Origin: JAABQG01 sp963726365
GTDB lineage: Bacteria > Pseudomonadota > Gammaproteobacteria > Burkholderiales > Burkholderiaceae_C
DNA length: 64,000 bases
NCBI GenBank assembly: GCA_963726365.1
Contig: CAVSCI010000006.1
Coordinates: 240,379-304,378, forward strand
Direction of reading: 5' to 3'
A model generated the notes under the pieces. It saw nothing but the letters and a program-made list of their open reading frames with translations, ran no database searches and was not told the DNA's origin. A program made the position numbers and the translations under genes. Below are positions 34,171 to 44,121 of the stretch, in pieces; position 1 is the first letter of the stretch; each line of letters opens with the position of its first letter.

Positions 34171-36189
34171 CTACTTGTTGAGCCAGACGAAGTACGTCAT
34201 CAGCACAAACACGCCCAAAATCATGGCGAAGGCATAGTGGTAGAGGTAACCCGACTGGAACCAGCGCACCAGGCCGGACACCCAGCCCACGACCTTCCAT
34301 GAGCCATTGACCAGCAATCCATCAATTACGGCCTCATCGCCACCCTTCCACAGACCGGTTCCGAGGGCCCGCGCGCCACGCGCCAGGATGTTCTCGTTGA
34401 TCCAGTCCAGGTAGTACTTGTTTTCCAGCAGGGTGTAAACCGGCTGGATGCGCTTTTGAATGGCTGCTGGCAAGGTCGGATTGACCATGTACAGGTAGTA
34501 AGCCGAGGCGACGCCAGCCAAGGCCAGCCAGAAAGGTGCCGCGGTCAGGCCATGCAGGGCGAGCTGGGCCGGTCCGTGGAACTCCTCGCGCAGCATCTCC
34601 ATCGCCTTGTGGATTTCGCCGTTGACGAAGATTGAATCCTTGAAGAATTCGCCGAACAGCATGGGCTGGATGGCGATGAAGCCGATCACCACCGAGGGAA
34701 TGGCCAGCAGTATCAAAGGTACCGTGATCACCCACGGGGATTCGTGCGGCTTGGTGGGGCTGTCGTGATGGCCGTGATGGCTGTCATGATGCGCGTCCGG
34801 ATTCTGGTCATAGCGCTCCTTGCCATGGAACACCAGGAAATACATCCGGAACGAATAGAAGGCTGTCACGAAAACACCCGTCAATACGGCAAAGTAGGCA
34901 AAACCGGAGGCCGGCAATGAACTCGCGTGGATCGCCAGGATGATCTCGTCCTTGGAGTAGAAGCCGGAGAACAGCGGCGTCCCGATCAGTGCCAGCGAGC
35001 CCAGCAATGACGTGATCCAGGTGATCGGCATGTACTTGCGAACGCCGCCCATCCAGCGGATGTCCTGGTTGTGGTGCAGGCCCATGATGACCGAGCCGGC
35101 GCCGAGGAACAGCAGGGCCTTGAAGAATGCGTGCGTCATCAGGTGGAATATGGCCACCGAGTAGGCCGACGCGCCGAGCGCCACGGTCATGTAGCCCAGT
35201 TGGGACAGGGTCGAATAGGCCACCACCCGCTTGATATCGTTCTGGATGATGCCCAGGAAACCCATGAACAGGGCCGTGATCGCGCCGATCACGAGAATGA
35301 AGTTCAAGGCCGTATCGCTGAGTTCAAACAGCGGCGACATTCGCGCCACCATGAAGATGCCCGCCGTGACCATGGTGGCGGCGTGGATCAGCGCGGAGAT
35401 GGGCGTCGGACCTTCCATCGAGTCGGGCAGCCAGACATGCAGCGGGAACTGGGCCGACTTGCCCATGGCCCCGATGAACAGGCAGATGCAGATGACGGTG
35501 ATCAACATCCAGTTGGTGCCCGGGAAGCTCAGCTTTCCCAATTCGCCGGCCTTTGCGAAAGTCTCGGCATAGTTCAAGGTGCCGGCGTAGGCGGCAATCA
35601 GGCCGATACCCAGGATGAAGCCGAAGTCACCGACCCGGTTCACCAGGAACGCCTTCATGTTGGCGAAAATGGCCGTGGGCTTGTTGAACCAGAAACCGAT
35701 CAGCAGATAGGAAACCAGTCCTACAGCCTCCCAGCCAAAGAACAGCTGCAGCATGTTGTTGCTCATCACAAGCATCAGCATGGAGAAGGTGAACAGGGAG
35801 ATGTAGGAGAAGAAGCGGTTGTAGCCGTCGTCTTCTTCCATGTAGCCTATGGTGTAGATGTGCACCATGAGGGACACGAAAGTCACCACGCACATCATCA
35901 TGGCGGTGAGCCCGTCAACCAGAAAGCCGATTTCCATCTTCAGGCCGCCGACGACCATCCACGTGTACAGGGTCTCGTTGAAACGCGCGCCGTCCAGGGC
36001 AACGCTTTTCAGCGTCATCGCGGAGAGGACAAAGGCGATCAGCACGCCGAGAATGGTGAGCGTGTGCGAGAGGCGGCGACCGATGCGGTTACCACCGAAG
36101 GATGTCCCAAGAACACCAGCAAGGATGGACCCGACGAGGGGCGCCAGCGGCACGGCCAGCAGGGTCGAGGCGGAAAGAGTTTGACTCAT
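34171..36189 (-). CDS. nuoL: NADH-quinone oxidoreductase subunit L
   Basis: The distal antiporter-like subunit of complex I, 672 aa with about 16 TM helices. At the C-terminal side it has the long lateral helix that runs along the membrane arm. The core is GKSAQFPLHVWLPDSMEGPT and AATMVTAGIFMVAR; a loop of histidines (DAHHDSHHGHHD, about residues 460-475) is a local embellishment. The start is the ATG at 36189 (MSQTLSASTL). It lies 22 bp after nuoK. Confidence 0.97.
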   Translation of the reverse strand: MSQTLSASTLLAVPLAPLVGSILAGVLGTSFGGNRIGRRLSHTLTILGVLIAFVLSAMTLKSVALDGARFNETLYTWMVVGGLKMEIGFLVDGLTAMMMCVVTFVSLMVHIYTIGYMEEDDGYNRFFSYISLFTFSMLMLVMSNNMLQLFFGWEAVGLVSYLLIGFWFNKPTAIFANMKAFLVNRVGDFGFILGIGLIAAYAGTLNYAETFAKAGELGKLSFPGTNWMLITVICICLFIGAMGKSAQFPLHVWLPDSMEGPTPISALIHAATMVTAGIFMVARMSPLFELSDTALNFILVIGAITALFMGFLGIIQNDIKRVVAYSTLSQLGYMTVALGASAYSVAIFHLMTHAFFKALLFLGAGSVIMGLHHNQDIRWMGGVRKYMPITWITSLLGSLALIGTPLFSGFYSKDEIILAIHASSLPASGFAYFAVLTGVFVTAFYSFRMYFLVFHGKERYDQNPDAHHDSHHGHHDSPTKPHESPWVITVPLILLAIPSVVIGFIAIQPMLFGEFFKDSIFVNGEIHKAMEMLREEFHGPAQLALHGLTAAPFWLALAGVASAYYLYMVNPTLPAAIQKRIQPVYTLLENKYYLDWINENILARGARALGTGLWKGGDEAVIDGLLVNGSWKVVGWVSGLVRWFQSGYLYHYAFAMILGVFVLMTYFVWLNK

Positions 36190-36211
36190 TTTGAACTTGT
36201 TGAACCGGCGT

Positions 36212-36520
36212 TCAGCCCTTGAGCGTGTTGAGTTCGTCCACGTTGATGCTGGACTTGTTGCGGAACAGCAGCACCAGGATGGCGAGGCCAATGGCCGACT
36301 CGGCGGCGGCCACTGTCAGGATGAAGAACACAAAGACCTGGCCGTGCATGTCGCCCAGGTAATGCGAGAACGCCACGAAATTCATGTTGACGGCGAGCAG
36401 CATCAATTCGATCGCCATCAACAGGACAATGAGGTTCTTGCGATTCAGGAATATCCCGATGATCGACAGGGCGAAAAGCATCGCGCCCAGAGATAGGAAA
36501 TGGCCCAGCGTCAAGGTCAT
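36212..36520 (-). CDS. nuoK: NADH-quinone oxidoreductase subunit K
   Basis: A 102-aa MrpC-like subunit with three TM helices. Two buried glutamates of the proton path are present in LMAIELMLLAVN and VAAAESAIGLAILV. Its ATG overlaps the nuoJ stop (ATGA). Complete and typical in length. Confidence 0.97.
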   Translation of the reverse strand: MTLTLGHFLSLGAMLFALSIIGIFLNRKNLIVLLMAIELMLLAVNMNFVAFSHYLGDMHGQVFVFFILTVAAAESAIGLAILVLLFRNKSSINVDELNTLKG

Positions 36521-37188
36521 GGCTGTTTCTCCGTTCCTGCGATGGCTTCAGCCGGCATGGCGGCATCCCGCGCGGCCAATGATTGCGTCGCCGGCATCTT
36601 TACCACCTCCATCCGGTCTTTCGACCTGACCCGGACCTGGACCGATGGATCAATATGCTTGCTGTCCTTGCGCTGGCGAAGCGTCAGGGCAATGGCGGCG
36701 ATGATGGCCACCAACAGGATCACCGCAGCGATTTCAAGCGGATAGATGTACTGGGTGTACACCAATTTGCCCAGTTCCCGGGTGTTGGAAACCTGCTCAA
36801 CACTCTGGCCCAGCACGGCCACAGCCTTGGGTTCCTCCGAGATCCGGAAGCCCCCCATCAATACCGCCGCCATTTCCAGCACGATGAGCACGCCTACGCC
36901 GGCCGCCAGCGGAAAATGTTTCCAGAATCCTTGGCGAAGGGTGTCCACGTTGATGTCGAGCATCATCACCACGAACAGGAAAAGCACCATCACGGCCCCG
37001 ACGTACACCAGCACCAGTGCAATTGCGAGGAATTCTGCCCTGAGCAGGATCCAGATCGCCGCAGCCTGGAAAAACGCCAGCACCAGGTACAGCGCCGAAT
37101 ACACGGGATTTCTCGCCGTGATCACCCGGAATGCCGCAAAAAGCAGCACGGCTGAAAAGAAATAAAAGAGACCTGTTTTGACGTCCAT
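36517..37188 (-). CDS. nuoJ: NADH-quinone oxidoreductase subunit J
   Basis: A 223-aa membrane subunit with five TM helices (VYSALYLVLAFFQAAAIWIL, then VYVGAVMVLFLFVVMML). It forms part of the E-channel and undergoes pi-bulge transitions. The C-terminal 50 residues are polar and variable. It starts 51 bp after nuoI and overlaps nuoK by 4 bp. Confidence 0.96.
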   Translation of the reverse strand: MDVKTGLFYFFSAVLLFAAFRVITARNPVYSALYLVLAFFQAAAIWILLRAEFLAIALVLVYVGAVMVLFLFVVMMLDINVDTLRQGFWKHFPLAAGVGVLIVLEMAAVLMGGFRISEEPKAVAVLGQSVEQVSNTRELGKLVYTQYIYPLEIAAVILLVAIIAAIALTLRQRKDSKHIDPSVQVRVRSKDRMEVVKMPATQSLAARDAAMPAEAIAGTEKQP

Positions 37189-37239
37189 GAGTCGTTTCTT
37201 TTTTCGTTTGACTGGATAGCGGATCTGCTCGCCGTACCA

Positions 37240-37773
37240 CTATCGATATTTGGCGTCGGCAGCCTTGGCTGCGGCGATCTGCGGCTCAAAACGGTCACCG
37301 ACCGCGAGCAGCATGTCTTTTGTGTAATACAGGTCACCGCGGGTTTCGCCGTGATACTCGAGGATATGGGTTTCCACGATGGAGTCCACAGGGCAACTTT
37401 CCTCGCAGAAGCCGCAAAAAATGCACTTCGTCAGATCAATGTCGTAGCGGGTGGTGCGCCGGGAACCATCGGCGCGCGCTTCAGACTCGATGGTGATGGC
37501 CATGGCAGGGCATACCGCCTCGCACAGCTTGCAGGCGATGCATCGTTCTTCGCCATTTTCATATCGGCGCAAGGCATGCAGGCCGCGAAACCGCGGCGAC
37601 AGCGGCGTCTTTTCCTCGGGATACTCCAGCGTGATCTTGCTGCGGAAAGCATACTTTCCAGTCACAGCCATGCCCTTGAAAAGCTCCTTCAGCAGAAAGC
37701 TGGAAAGGAAATCCTTCAAGGAAAAGGCCGATGGGCTCAGCGAGGCGACTGCGCTTGTTGATGATTTAGTCAT
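37240..37773 (-). CDS. nuoI: NADH-quinone oxidoreductase subunit I
   Basis: A 177-aa ferredoxin-like subunit of the peripheral arm. It carries clusters N6a and N6b: CIACKLCEAVCPAMAI and CIFCGFCEESCPVDSI, two CxxCxxCxxxCP motifs. It passes electrons towards N2 in NuoB. The N-terminal 30 residues are longer and more polar than in many homologues. It starts 12 bp after nuoH. Confidence 0.97.
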   Translation of the reverse strand: MTKSSTSAVASLSPSAFSLKDFLSSFLLKELFKGMAVTGKYAFRSKITLEYPEEKTPLSPRFRGLHALRRYENGEERCIACKLCEAVCPAMAITIESEARADGSRRTTRYDIDLTKCIFCGFCEESCPVDSIVETHILEYHGETRGDLYYTKDMLLAVGDRFEPQIAAAKAADAKYR

Positions 37774-37785
37774 AAGCGGCTCGAA

Positions 37786-38868
37786 TTAATTCCAGATGTT
37801 CCAAGGAGTCTGCATCCAGCCGCCCACAACCACCAGCCAAACAAGGGTGACAGGAATGAAAACCTTCCACCCCAGGCGCATGATCTGGTCGTACCGAAAG
37901 CGCGGGAAGGTTGAACGCACCCAGATAAACAGCGTGACAATGGCAAATGTCTTGAGCCCCAGCCAAATCCAGCCCGGAATCCAGGTAAATACGGCGCTCT
38001 CGATCGGCGGCAGCCAGCCGCCAAGGAACATCAGGGTCGCAAGCAGCGAAACCAGCCAGATGTTGGCATATTCAGCCATCTGGAACATGGCCCACGACAT
38101 GCCGGAATACTCCACCATATGGCCCGCCACGATTTCCGCCTCCCCTTCGACGACGTCGAAAGGAATACGGTTCGTCTCGGCCAGACTGGAGACAAAATAG
38201 ACCACGAAAATCGGCAGAAGCGGCAACCAGTTCCACGAAAGGAAGTTCAAGCCCATTTGAGCAAACTGCCCCCGGCCCTGGCCCGCAACGATGTCAGAAA
38301 GGTTCAGGCTGGCCGAAACCATGATCACCACCACAAAGCAGAAACCCATGGCAATCTCGTAGCTCACCATCTGGGCTGAAGCGCGCAAGGCCCCGAGAAA
38401 CGCATACTTGGAATTGGACGACCAGCCTGAAATAATCACCCCATACACCTCCATCGAGGTGATGGCCATCAGGAAAAGCAGGCCGGCGTTCAGATTCGCC
38501 AGCGCGAGATCAGGGCCAAACGGAACCACGGCCCATGCCGCAAGGGCCGGCATCACCGTCATGACCGGTCCCACGTAGAACAGAAGTTTCTCAGCCGCCG
38601 CTGGCCTGAGGATCTCCTTGGTCATCAATTTCAGGGCGTCCGCAATGGGCTGGAGCAGGCCCCACGGTCCGACCCGGTTCGGCCCCAACCGGATTTGCAC
38701 CCACGCCAGTACTTTGCGCTCCCAGAGCGTGGTGTAGGTGACTGCGCCCAATACCAGCATCAAGACCAAAGTGACCTTGATCAGTGCCCAGATGACGGGC
38801 CAAGCCAAGCTGGCCCACCATCCGGCACTGAGCAATCCCTGTCCAAAATTGAAAATTTCGTCGATCAT
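37786..38868 (-). CDS. nuoH: NADH-quinone oxidoreductase subunit H
   Basis: A 360-aa membrane subunit that forms the quinone chamber with NuoB and NuoD. Visible are ERKVLAWVQIRLGPNRVGPW (quinone entrance) and ETNRIPFDVVEGEAEIVAG, whose acidic cluster links quinone reduction to the E-channel. Eight TM helices. It overlaps nuoG by 4 bp. Confidence 0.97.
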   Translation of the reverse strand: MIDEIFNFGQGLLSAGWWASLAWPVIWALIKVTLVLMLVLGAVTYTTLWERKVLAWVQIRLGPNRVGPWGLLQPIADALKLMTKEILRPAAAEKLLFYVGPVMTVMPALAAWAVVPFGPDLALANLNAGLLFLMAITSMEVYGVIISGWSSNSKYAFLGALRASAQMVSYEIAMGFCFVVVIMVSASLNLSDIVAGQGRGQFAQMGLNFLSWNWLPLLPIFVVYFVSSLAETNRIPFDVVEGEAEIVAGHMVEYSGMSWAMFQMAEYANIWLVSLLATLMFLGGWLPPIESAVFTWIPGWIWLGLKTFAIVTLFIWVRSTFPRFRYDQIMRLGWKVFIPVTLVWLVVVGGWMQTPWNIWN

Positions 38869-41003
38869 GCGACAACCTCTTGCAGTTCATCACTGTGCCT
38901 GGCGTCCGAAGTCAGCTGCAAGGACGCTGCCCGCCGGACCACTCCATCGAGCTGGTAAATGCCCGCTACCGCAGGCTGGCTGTGCGCGGGGGACAAATCG
39001 ATCGTGGCCTGTGTCGCATTGCTCAGGCGGTCAGCAAGAACCACCGTCCCCGCCGGCGACACCTGGATCCCTTGAACTGCGCGCAGCACGTCCTGTGAGG
39101 AATCGAAACCAAAATCGGCCAGATTCAGCAAATTCGCCAAAACGCGCAGAACTTTCCATGCAGGACGTGTCTCGGCCAGCGGCTGGACGACTGCATGGAA
39201 GCTCTGAAGCCGCGCCTCAGCGTTGACGAAGCTGCCGGAAGTTTCCGTGAACGGCGCAATCGGCAGCATCACGTCGGCGAAGTCCATGTTCGCCTTGAAG
39301 GGACTCAGGCTGACCACCATGTCGGCAGCGCCCAGAGCGGTCTTGGCTTGCGCCCCGGCGGCACTATCAAATTCGGGCTCGCAATTAAGCAAGACCATGG
39401 CCTTCAAACCGCCACTCAGCATCTGCCCCGCGTTCAGCCCATTCGGGCCGGGAACAACACCGGCCAACTGTGCGCCAACGGTGTTGGCAGCCTCGGTGAG
39501 GTAACCCACCGTCGCACCGGTCTGGCCGCCAATCCAGTTTGCGAGGGCCAGCAAACTGGAGGCCTTTGCATGATGCGCTGCCGCATTGCCAAGGAGGACC
39601 GCCTTGCGCTCGCCTGAAAGCATGGACCGTGCAATGGCCCTGGCCGAAACCGTCAAGGTGCCTGCAACCGGTGACACGACGCCCTTCTCAGCCGCGATCG
39701 CGGCCGCGACATCGGCCAGCGCCTGCACCCAGACTGACGAATCCGCGCGCAGGGTGTTCGCCACCGGCATGGCCCAATCCATGGCCCGATCCTCAAGGGA
39801 ACTCACGACACAGCCCTTGCGCACGGCCTGGCGAATTCTCTGGGCAAACAGGGGATGGTCCTTGCGCAGGTTGGAGCCGATGACAAACACGCGCTGCAAC
39901 TCCGACAGGGAGGCGATCGAGGTTCCCAGGAAGCGCACGCCTTCGGCCGGCGTGAATTCCGCCTGGCGCAACCTTGAATCGATATTGGGTGAGCCCAGAC
40001 CTTTCATCAAGGCCACGGCAAGATGCAGCTCTTCCAGCGTGCAATGCGGGCTGGCCAGCAACCCGATGCTGTGGGCACCGTGCTCTGTGCCAACCTGCCG
40101 CAGGCCATTGGCCACATACTCCAGCGCGGTCTGCCAGTCCACGGTCTTCCATACACCGCCCTGCTTGAGCATCGGCGCGGTCAGTCGTTCATCCGAGTTC
40201 AGGGCTTCGTAGGAGAACCTGTCGCGATCCGCGATCCAGCATTCATTCACGGCCTCGTTTTCAAGCGGCACCACGCGCATCACACGCTGACCCTTGACCT
40301 GAACGATCAAATTCGCGCCCGTGGAGTCATGCGGACTGATGGACTTGCGCCGCGACAGTTCCCAGGTGCGGGCGCTGTAACGGAATGGCTTGCTCGTCAG
40401 GGCGCCGACCGGGCACAGGTCGATCATGTTTCCGGACAACTCCGAATCCACCGTCTGGCCGACAAAGGTCTCAATTTCGGCGTGCTCGCCCCGATGCGAC
40501 ATGCCGAGTTCCATGACACCCGCCACCTCCTGCCCGAAACGCACACAGCGCGTGCAGTGAATGCAACGGCTCATCTCTTCCATGGAGATCAGCGGGCCCA
40601 CGTCCTTGTGAAACACGACGCGTTTTTCTTCGGCATACCGTGATGTGGTACCGCCGTACCCCACGGCAAGGTCCTGCAACTGGCACTCCCCGCCCTGGTC
40701 GCAAATCGGGCAGTCGAGCGGATGGTTGATCAGCAGGAACTCCATGACGGACTGCTGCGCCTTGATGGCCTTTTCGCTCTTCGTGCGCACGACCATGCCC
40801 TGGGTCACGGGTGTGGCGCAGGCCGGCATGGGTTTCGGAGCTTTCTCGATATCCACCAGGCACATGCGGCAATTCGCAGCAATGCTCAACTTCTTGTGGT
40901 AGCAGAAGTGAGGGATATAGGTGCCGGCCTTTTCAGCGGCATGCATCACCATGCTGCCTTCAACAACTTCAACCTTCTTGCCGTCGAGTTCGATTTCAAT
41001 CAT
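38865..41003 (-). CDS. nuoG: NADH-quinone oxidoreductase subunit G
   Basis: The largest peripheral subunit, 712 aa. It holds [2Fe-2S] N1b (PHFCYHKKLSIAANCRMC and later PACATPV), N5 with its His/Cys ligands (CPICDQGGECQLQD region) and N4 (RCIHCTRCVRFGQEVAG); the rest is a molybdopterin-oxidoreductase-like fold without cofactor. Starts at ATG 41003, 24 bp after nuoF, and overlaps nuoH by 4 bp. The N7 cluster ligands found in E. coli are not evident. Confidence 0.97.
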   Translation of the reverse strand: MIEIELDGKKVEVVEGSMVMHAAEKAGTYIPHFCYHKKLSIAANCRMCLVDIEKAPKPMPACATPVTQGMVVRTKSEKAIKAQQSVMEFLLINHPLDCPICDQGGECQLQDLAVGYGGTTSRYAEEKRVVFHKDVGPLISMEEMSRCIHCTRCVRFGQEVAGVMELGMSHRGEHAEIETFVGQTVDSELSGNMIDLCPVGALTSKPFRYSARTWELSRRKSISPHDSTGANLIVQVKGQRVMRVVPLENEAVNECWIADRDRFSYEALNSDERLTAPMLKQGGVWKTVDWQTALEYVANGLRQVGTEHGAHSIGLLASPHCTLEELHLAVALMKGLGSPNIDSRLRQAEFTPAEGVRFLGTSIASLSELQRVFVIGSNLRKDHPLFAQRIRQAVRKGCVVSSLEDRAMDWAMPVANTLRADSSVWVQALADVAAAIAAEKGVVSPVAGTLTVSARAIARSMLSGERKAVLLGNAAAHHAKASSLLALANWIGGQTGATVGYLTEAANTVGAQLAGVVPGPNGLNAGQMLSGGLKAMVLLNCEPEFDSAAGAQAKTALGAADMVVSLSPFKANMDFADVMLPIAPFTETSGSFVNAEARLQSFHAVVQPLAETRPAWKVLRVLANLLNLADFGFDSSQDVLRAVQGIQVSPAGTVVLADRLSNATQATIDLSPAHSQPAVAGIYQLDGVVRRAASLQLTSDARHSDELQEVVA

Positions 41004-41027
41004 GTTTTGTGCTCGCTCAGACGCGCA

Positions 41028-42380
41028 TCAGACGTACAGCGGGACCATGCAGGTCTTGTGCGCGACGTGGTATTCGAATTCAGGACGGAAGTGCTTGATC
41101 ATCGCGCGCACGGGCATCGCCGCAGCATCACCCAGCGCACAGATCGTCCGGCCCTGGATGTTTTCGGCCACGTTATCGAGCAGGTCCATGTCGCTCTGGC
41201 GCCCCTGGCCGGTCTCAATGCGATCAACCACGCGCGACAGCCACCCCGTGCCCTCGCGGCACGGCGTGCATTGCCCGCAGGATTCGTGCATGTAGAAGTA
41301 GGACAGGCGCTGCAGCGACTTCACCATGCAGCGGCTGTCGTCCATGACGATCACGGCGCCGGAACCCAGCATGGAGCCGGCTTTCGCGATCGAGTCATAG
41401 TCCATCGTGCACTCCATCATGAGGGACGCTGGCAGCACCGGGGCCGACGATCCGCCAGGGATGACCGCCTTGAGCTGTCGCCCCGCGCGAACGCCGCCGG
41501 CGAGTTCAAGCAACACCGAAAACGGGGTTCCCATGGGAATTTCGTAGTTGCCCGGGCGCTCCACGTCGCCGCTGACAGAGTAGATCTTGGTGCCGCCGTT
41601 GTTGGGTTTTCCGCACTGCAGATAGGCCTGGGCACCATTGCGAATGATCCAGGGCACGGCAGCAAACGTCTCGGTGTTGTTGACGGTTGTCGGCTTCCCG
41701 TAAAGCCCAAAGCTGGCTGGAAACGGCGGCTTGAAGCGCGGCTGGCCCTTTTTCCCCTCCAGCGACTCCAGCAAGGCTGTTTCCTCGCCACAGATGTAGG
41801 CACCAAACCCGTGCGCGGCATGCAGCTGGAAATTCAGGTTGCTGCCCAGAATGCGATCGCCAAGCAGCCCCGCGGCCCGGGCTTCACGCAGCGCATCCTC
41901 AAACCGGTCATAGGTCTGAAAGATCTCACCGTGAATATAGTTGTAGCCCACCGTGATGCCCATGGCATAGGCGGCAATGATCATGCCCTCGATCACGATA
42001 TGCGGATTGAACTGCATGATGTCGCGATCCTTGCAGGTGCCTGGCTCACCTTCATCCGAATTGCACACCAGGTACTTCTGTCCGGGGAACTGGCGCGGCA
42101 TGAAACTCCACTTCAGTCCCGTCGGAAAGCCCGCACCGCCACGGCCGCGCAAAGCGGATTCCTTGACCATGGCAATCACCTGGTCCGGCGTCATTCCCTC
42201 GCCGCCGTCCTGGCCGAGTATCTTGCGCAATGCCTGATACCCACCACGCGCTTCGTAGTCCTTCAAGCGCCAGTTGCTTCCATCAAGCCCACCGAGAATC
42301 TGCGGATTCAAATGCCGGTCATGGAAGCAGGTTTCGACTCCCGTGGCCTGGAACTGGGCCAGCAGTTGCTGGGCATTCAT
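41028..42380 (-). CDS. nuoF: NADH-quinone oxidoreductase subunit F
   Basis: The NADH- and FMN-binding subunit, 450 aa. The glycine-rich site is LRGRGGAGFPTGLKW, followed by NSDEGEPGTCKDRDIM, and cluster N3 is held by ESCGQCTPCREG plus a later cysteine. Overlaps nuoE by 4 bp. It accepts hydride from NADH and starts the electron chain. Confidence 0.97.
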   Translation of the reverse strand: MNAQQLLAQFQATGVETCFHDRHLNPQILGGLDGSNWRLKDYEARGGYQALRKILGQDGGEGMTPDQVIAMVKESALRGRGGAGFPTGLKWSFMPRQFPGQKYLVCNSDEGEPGTCKDRDIMQFNPHIVIEGMIIAAYAMGITVGYNYIHGEIFQTYDRFEDALREARAAGLLGDRILGSNLNFQLHAAHGFGAYICGEETALLESLEGKKGQPRFKPPFPASFGLYGKPTTVNNTETFAAVPWIIRNGAQAYLQCGKPNNGGTKIYSVSGDVERPGNYEIPMGTPFSVLLELAGGVRAGRQLKAVIPGGSSAPVLPASLMMECTMDYDSIAKAGSMLGSGAVIVMDDSRCMVKSLQRLSYFYMHESCGQCTPCREGTGWLSRVVDRIETGQGRQSDMDLLDNVAENIQGRTICALGDAAAMPVRAMIKHFRPEFEYHVAHKTCMVPLYV

Positions 42381-42868
42381 ACCTTGCCCTCCGCAGCCCG
42401 CAGACCGTCCACCAACTGGTCAAGCTTTTCATTGGTCATAAAACTGCACATTGTCCGGTCATTGACCAGCAGCACTGGCGAGTCGGCACAGGCACCGAGA
42501 CATTCACACTGCTGCAGGGTGAAAAGACCATCTGGCGTGGACTCACCCATACCGATCCCCAGCTTTGCCTCCAGATGACGCAAGGCTCTCGCGCCATCGC
42601 GCAACTGGCATGGCAGGTTCGTGCAGACGTTCAACTTGTACTTGCCAACGGGATGCTGGTTGTACATGTTGTAAAACGTCGTGACTTCATGCACCGCCAT
42701 CGGCGCCATCCCGAGGAACGCCGCGATTTCAAGCTCCGACTCGGCACTGACATGGCCAAGCTCCTGCTGGGCGATCGCCAGGCAGGCCATCACGGCGGAC
42801 TGCCTCTGATCCGCCGGGTATTTCGCGACTTCTTTTTCGAAGCGCGCTCTGGATTCTTCGGAAATCAT
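42377..42868 (-). CDS. nuoE: NADH-quinone oxidoreductase subunit E
   Basis: A 163-aa thioredoxin-fold subunit with the [2Fe-2S] cluster N1a: CTNLPCQLRDG and CECLGACADSPVLL supply the four cysteines. The ATG overlaps the nuoD stop, and the stop overlaps the nuoF start, both by 4 bp, so E sits tightly coupled between them. Confidence 0.97.
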   Translation of the reverse strand: MISEESRARFEKEVAKYPADQRQSAVMACLAIAQQELGHVSAESELEIAAFLGMAPMAVHEVTTFYNMYNQHPVGKYKLNVCTNLPCQLRDGARALRHLEAKLGIGMGESTPDGLFTLQQCECLGACADSPVLLVNDRTMCSFMTNEKLDQLVDGLRAAEGKV

Positions 42869-44118
42869 CGGTCAACTTCCCCAAACACAATATCCATCGT
42901 GCCAATAATCGCCACGGCATCTGCAATCATGTGCCCTCGACCCATTTCGCCCAGCGCAGAGAGATGCACAAACGCGGGAGGTCGAATCTTCATGCGGTAA
43001 GGCTTGTTCGCGCCATCACTCACCATGTAAATGCCAAACTCGCCCTTGGGATGCTCAATGGCGGCATATGCCTCCCCCTCGGGGACGGGGAAGCCTTCGG
43101 TGAACAACTTGAAATGGTGGATCAGCTCTTCCATGTTGGATTTCATGGATTCGCGGTCCGGCGGCGCGATCTTGTGATTGTCGGTAATCACAGGGCCAGG
43201 GTTGACACGCAACCAGTCAACGCATTGCTTGATGATGCGGTTCGACTGCTTCATCTCCTCCATGCGCACCAGGTAGCGGTCATAGGTATCACCGGTCTTT
43301 CCGACCGGGATATCAAAGTCCAGTCGGTCGTAGGCGTCGTAGGGCTGCTTCTTGCGAAGATCCCAGGCGATTCCAGAACCGCGCAACATGGGTCCGGTGA
43401 ATCCAAGATTCAGCGCCCGCTCTGGCGTGACAATCCCGATTCCGACCGTGCGCTGCTTCCAGATCCGGTTGTCCGTCAGCAACGTGTGGTACTCGTCCAG
43501 GTAGGTCGGGAAGCGCTGCGTGAAGTCATCGATGAAATCGAGCAGGCTGCCATCACGGTTTCGATTGAGCCTCTCAGTGGAGCGGGCATTGCGTATCTTG
43601 TTGGGCTGATGCCGGGCCATGGCATCCGGCAAATCGCGGTAAACGCCGCCCGGGCGGAAATAGGCAGCGTGCATGCGGGCGCCACTGACGGCCTCATACA
43701 TGTCCAGCAGGTCTTCCCGTTCGCGAAAGGCGTAGAGCATCACCGTCATCGCGCCGCAATCGATCGCATGCGCGCCCACCCACAGCAGGTGATTCAACAA
43801 GCGCGTGATCTCGGAAAACATCACCCGGATGTACTGCGCCCGAACGGGCACCTCGATGCCCAGCATCTTTTCCAGCGCCAGGCAGTACGCACTCTCATTG
43901 CACATCATCGACATGTAGTCGAGACGGTCCATGTAAGGAAGCGCCTGAAGGTAAGTCTTGGTCTCTGCCAGCTTTTCGGTAGCCCGATGCAACAAGCCGA
44001 TGTGTGGATCAGCCCGTTGAATCACCTCGCCATCGAGTTCAAGCACAAGGCGCAAGACGCCATGCGCTGCGGGATGCTGAGGGCCGAAGTTGAGAGTGTA
44101 GTTTTTGATTTCTGCCAT
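42865..44118 (-). CDS. nuoD: NADH-quinone oxidoreductase subunit D
   Basis: The 49-kDa-type subunit, 417 aa, which forms the quinone-binding site with NuoB. The conserved His loop is NFGPQHPAAHGVLRL, and MCNESAYCLALEKMLGIEVP and the C-terminal GEMGRGHMIADAVAIIGT follow. It is separate from nuoC here, not fused as in E. coli. It starts 3 bp after nuoC. Confidence 0.97.
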   Translation of the reverse strand: MAEIKNYTLNFGPQHPAAHGVLRLVLELDGEVIQRADPHIGLLHRATEKLAETKTYLQALPYMDRLDYMSMMCNESAYCLALEKMLGIEVPVRAQYIRVMFSEITRLLNHLLWVGAHAIDCGAMTVMLYAFREREDLLDMYEAVSGARMHAAYFRPGGVYRDLPDAMARHQPNKIRNARSTERLNRNRDGSLLDFIDDFTQRFPTYLDEYHTLLTDNRIWKQRTVGIGIVTPERALNLGFTGPMLRGSGIAWDLRKKQPYDAYDRLDFDIPVGKTGDTYDRYLVRMEEMKQSNRIIKQCVDWLRVNPGPVITDNHKIAPPDRESMKSNMEELIHHFKLFTEGFPVPEGEAYAAIEHPKGEFGIYMVSDGANKPYRMKIRPPAFVHLSALGEMGRGHMIADAVAIIGTMDIVFGEVDR

Positions 44119-44121
44119 GAC

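Noticed and set aside
35071..36222. Plus-strand frame opposite nuoL
   Set aside because: Antisense to a strongly conserved membrane protein; translation is His/Gln/Asp-rich and without domains.
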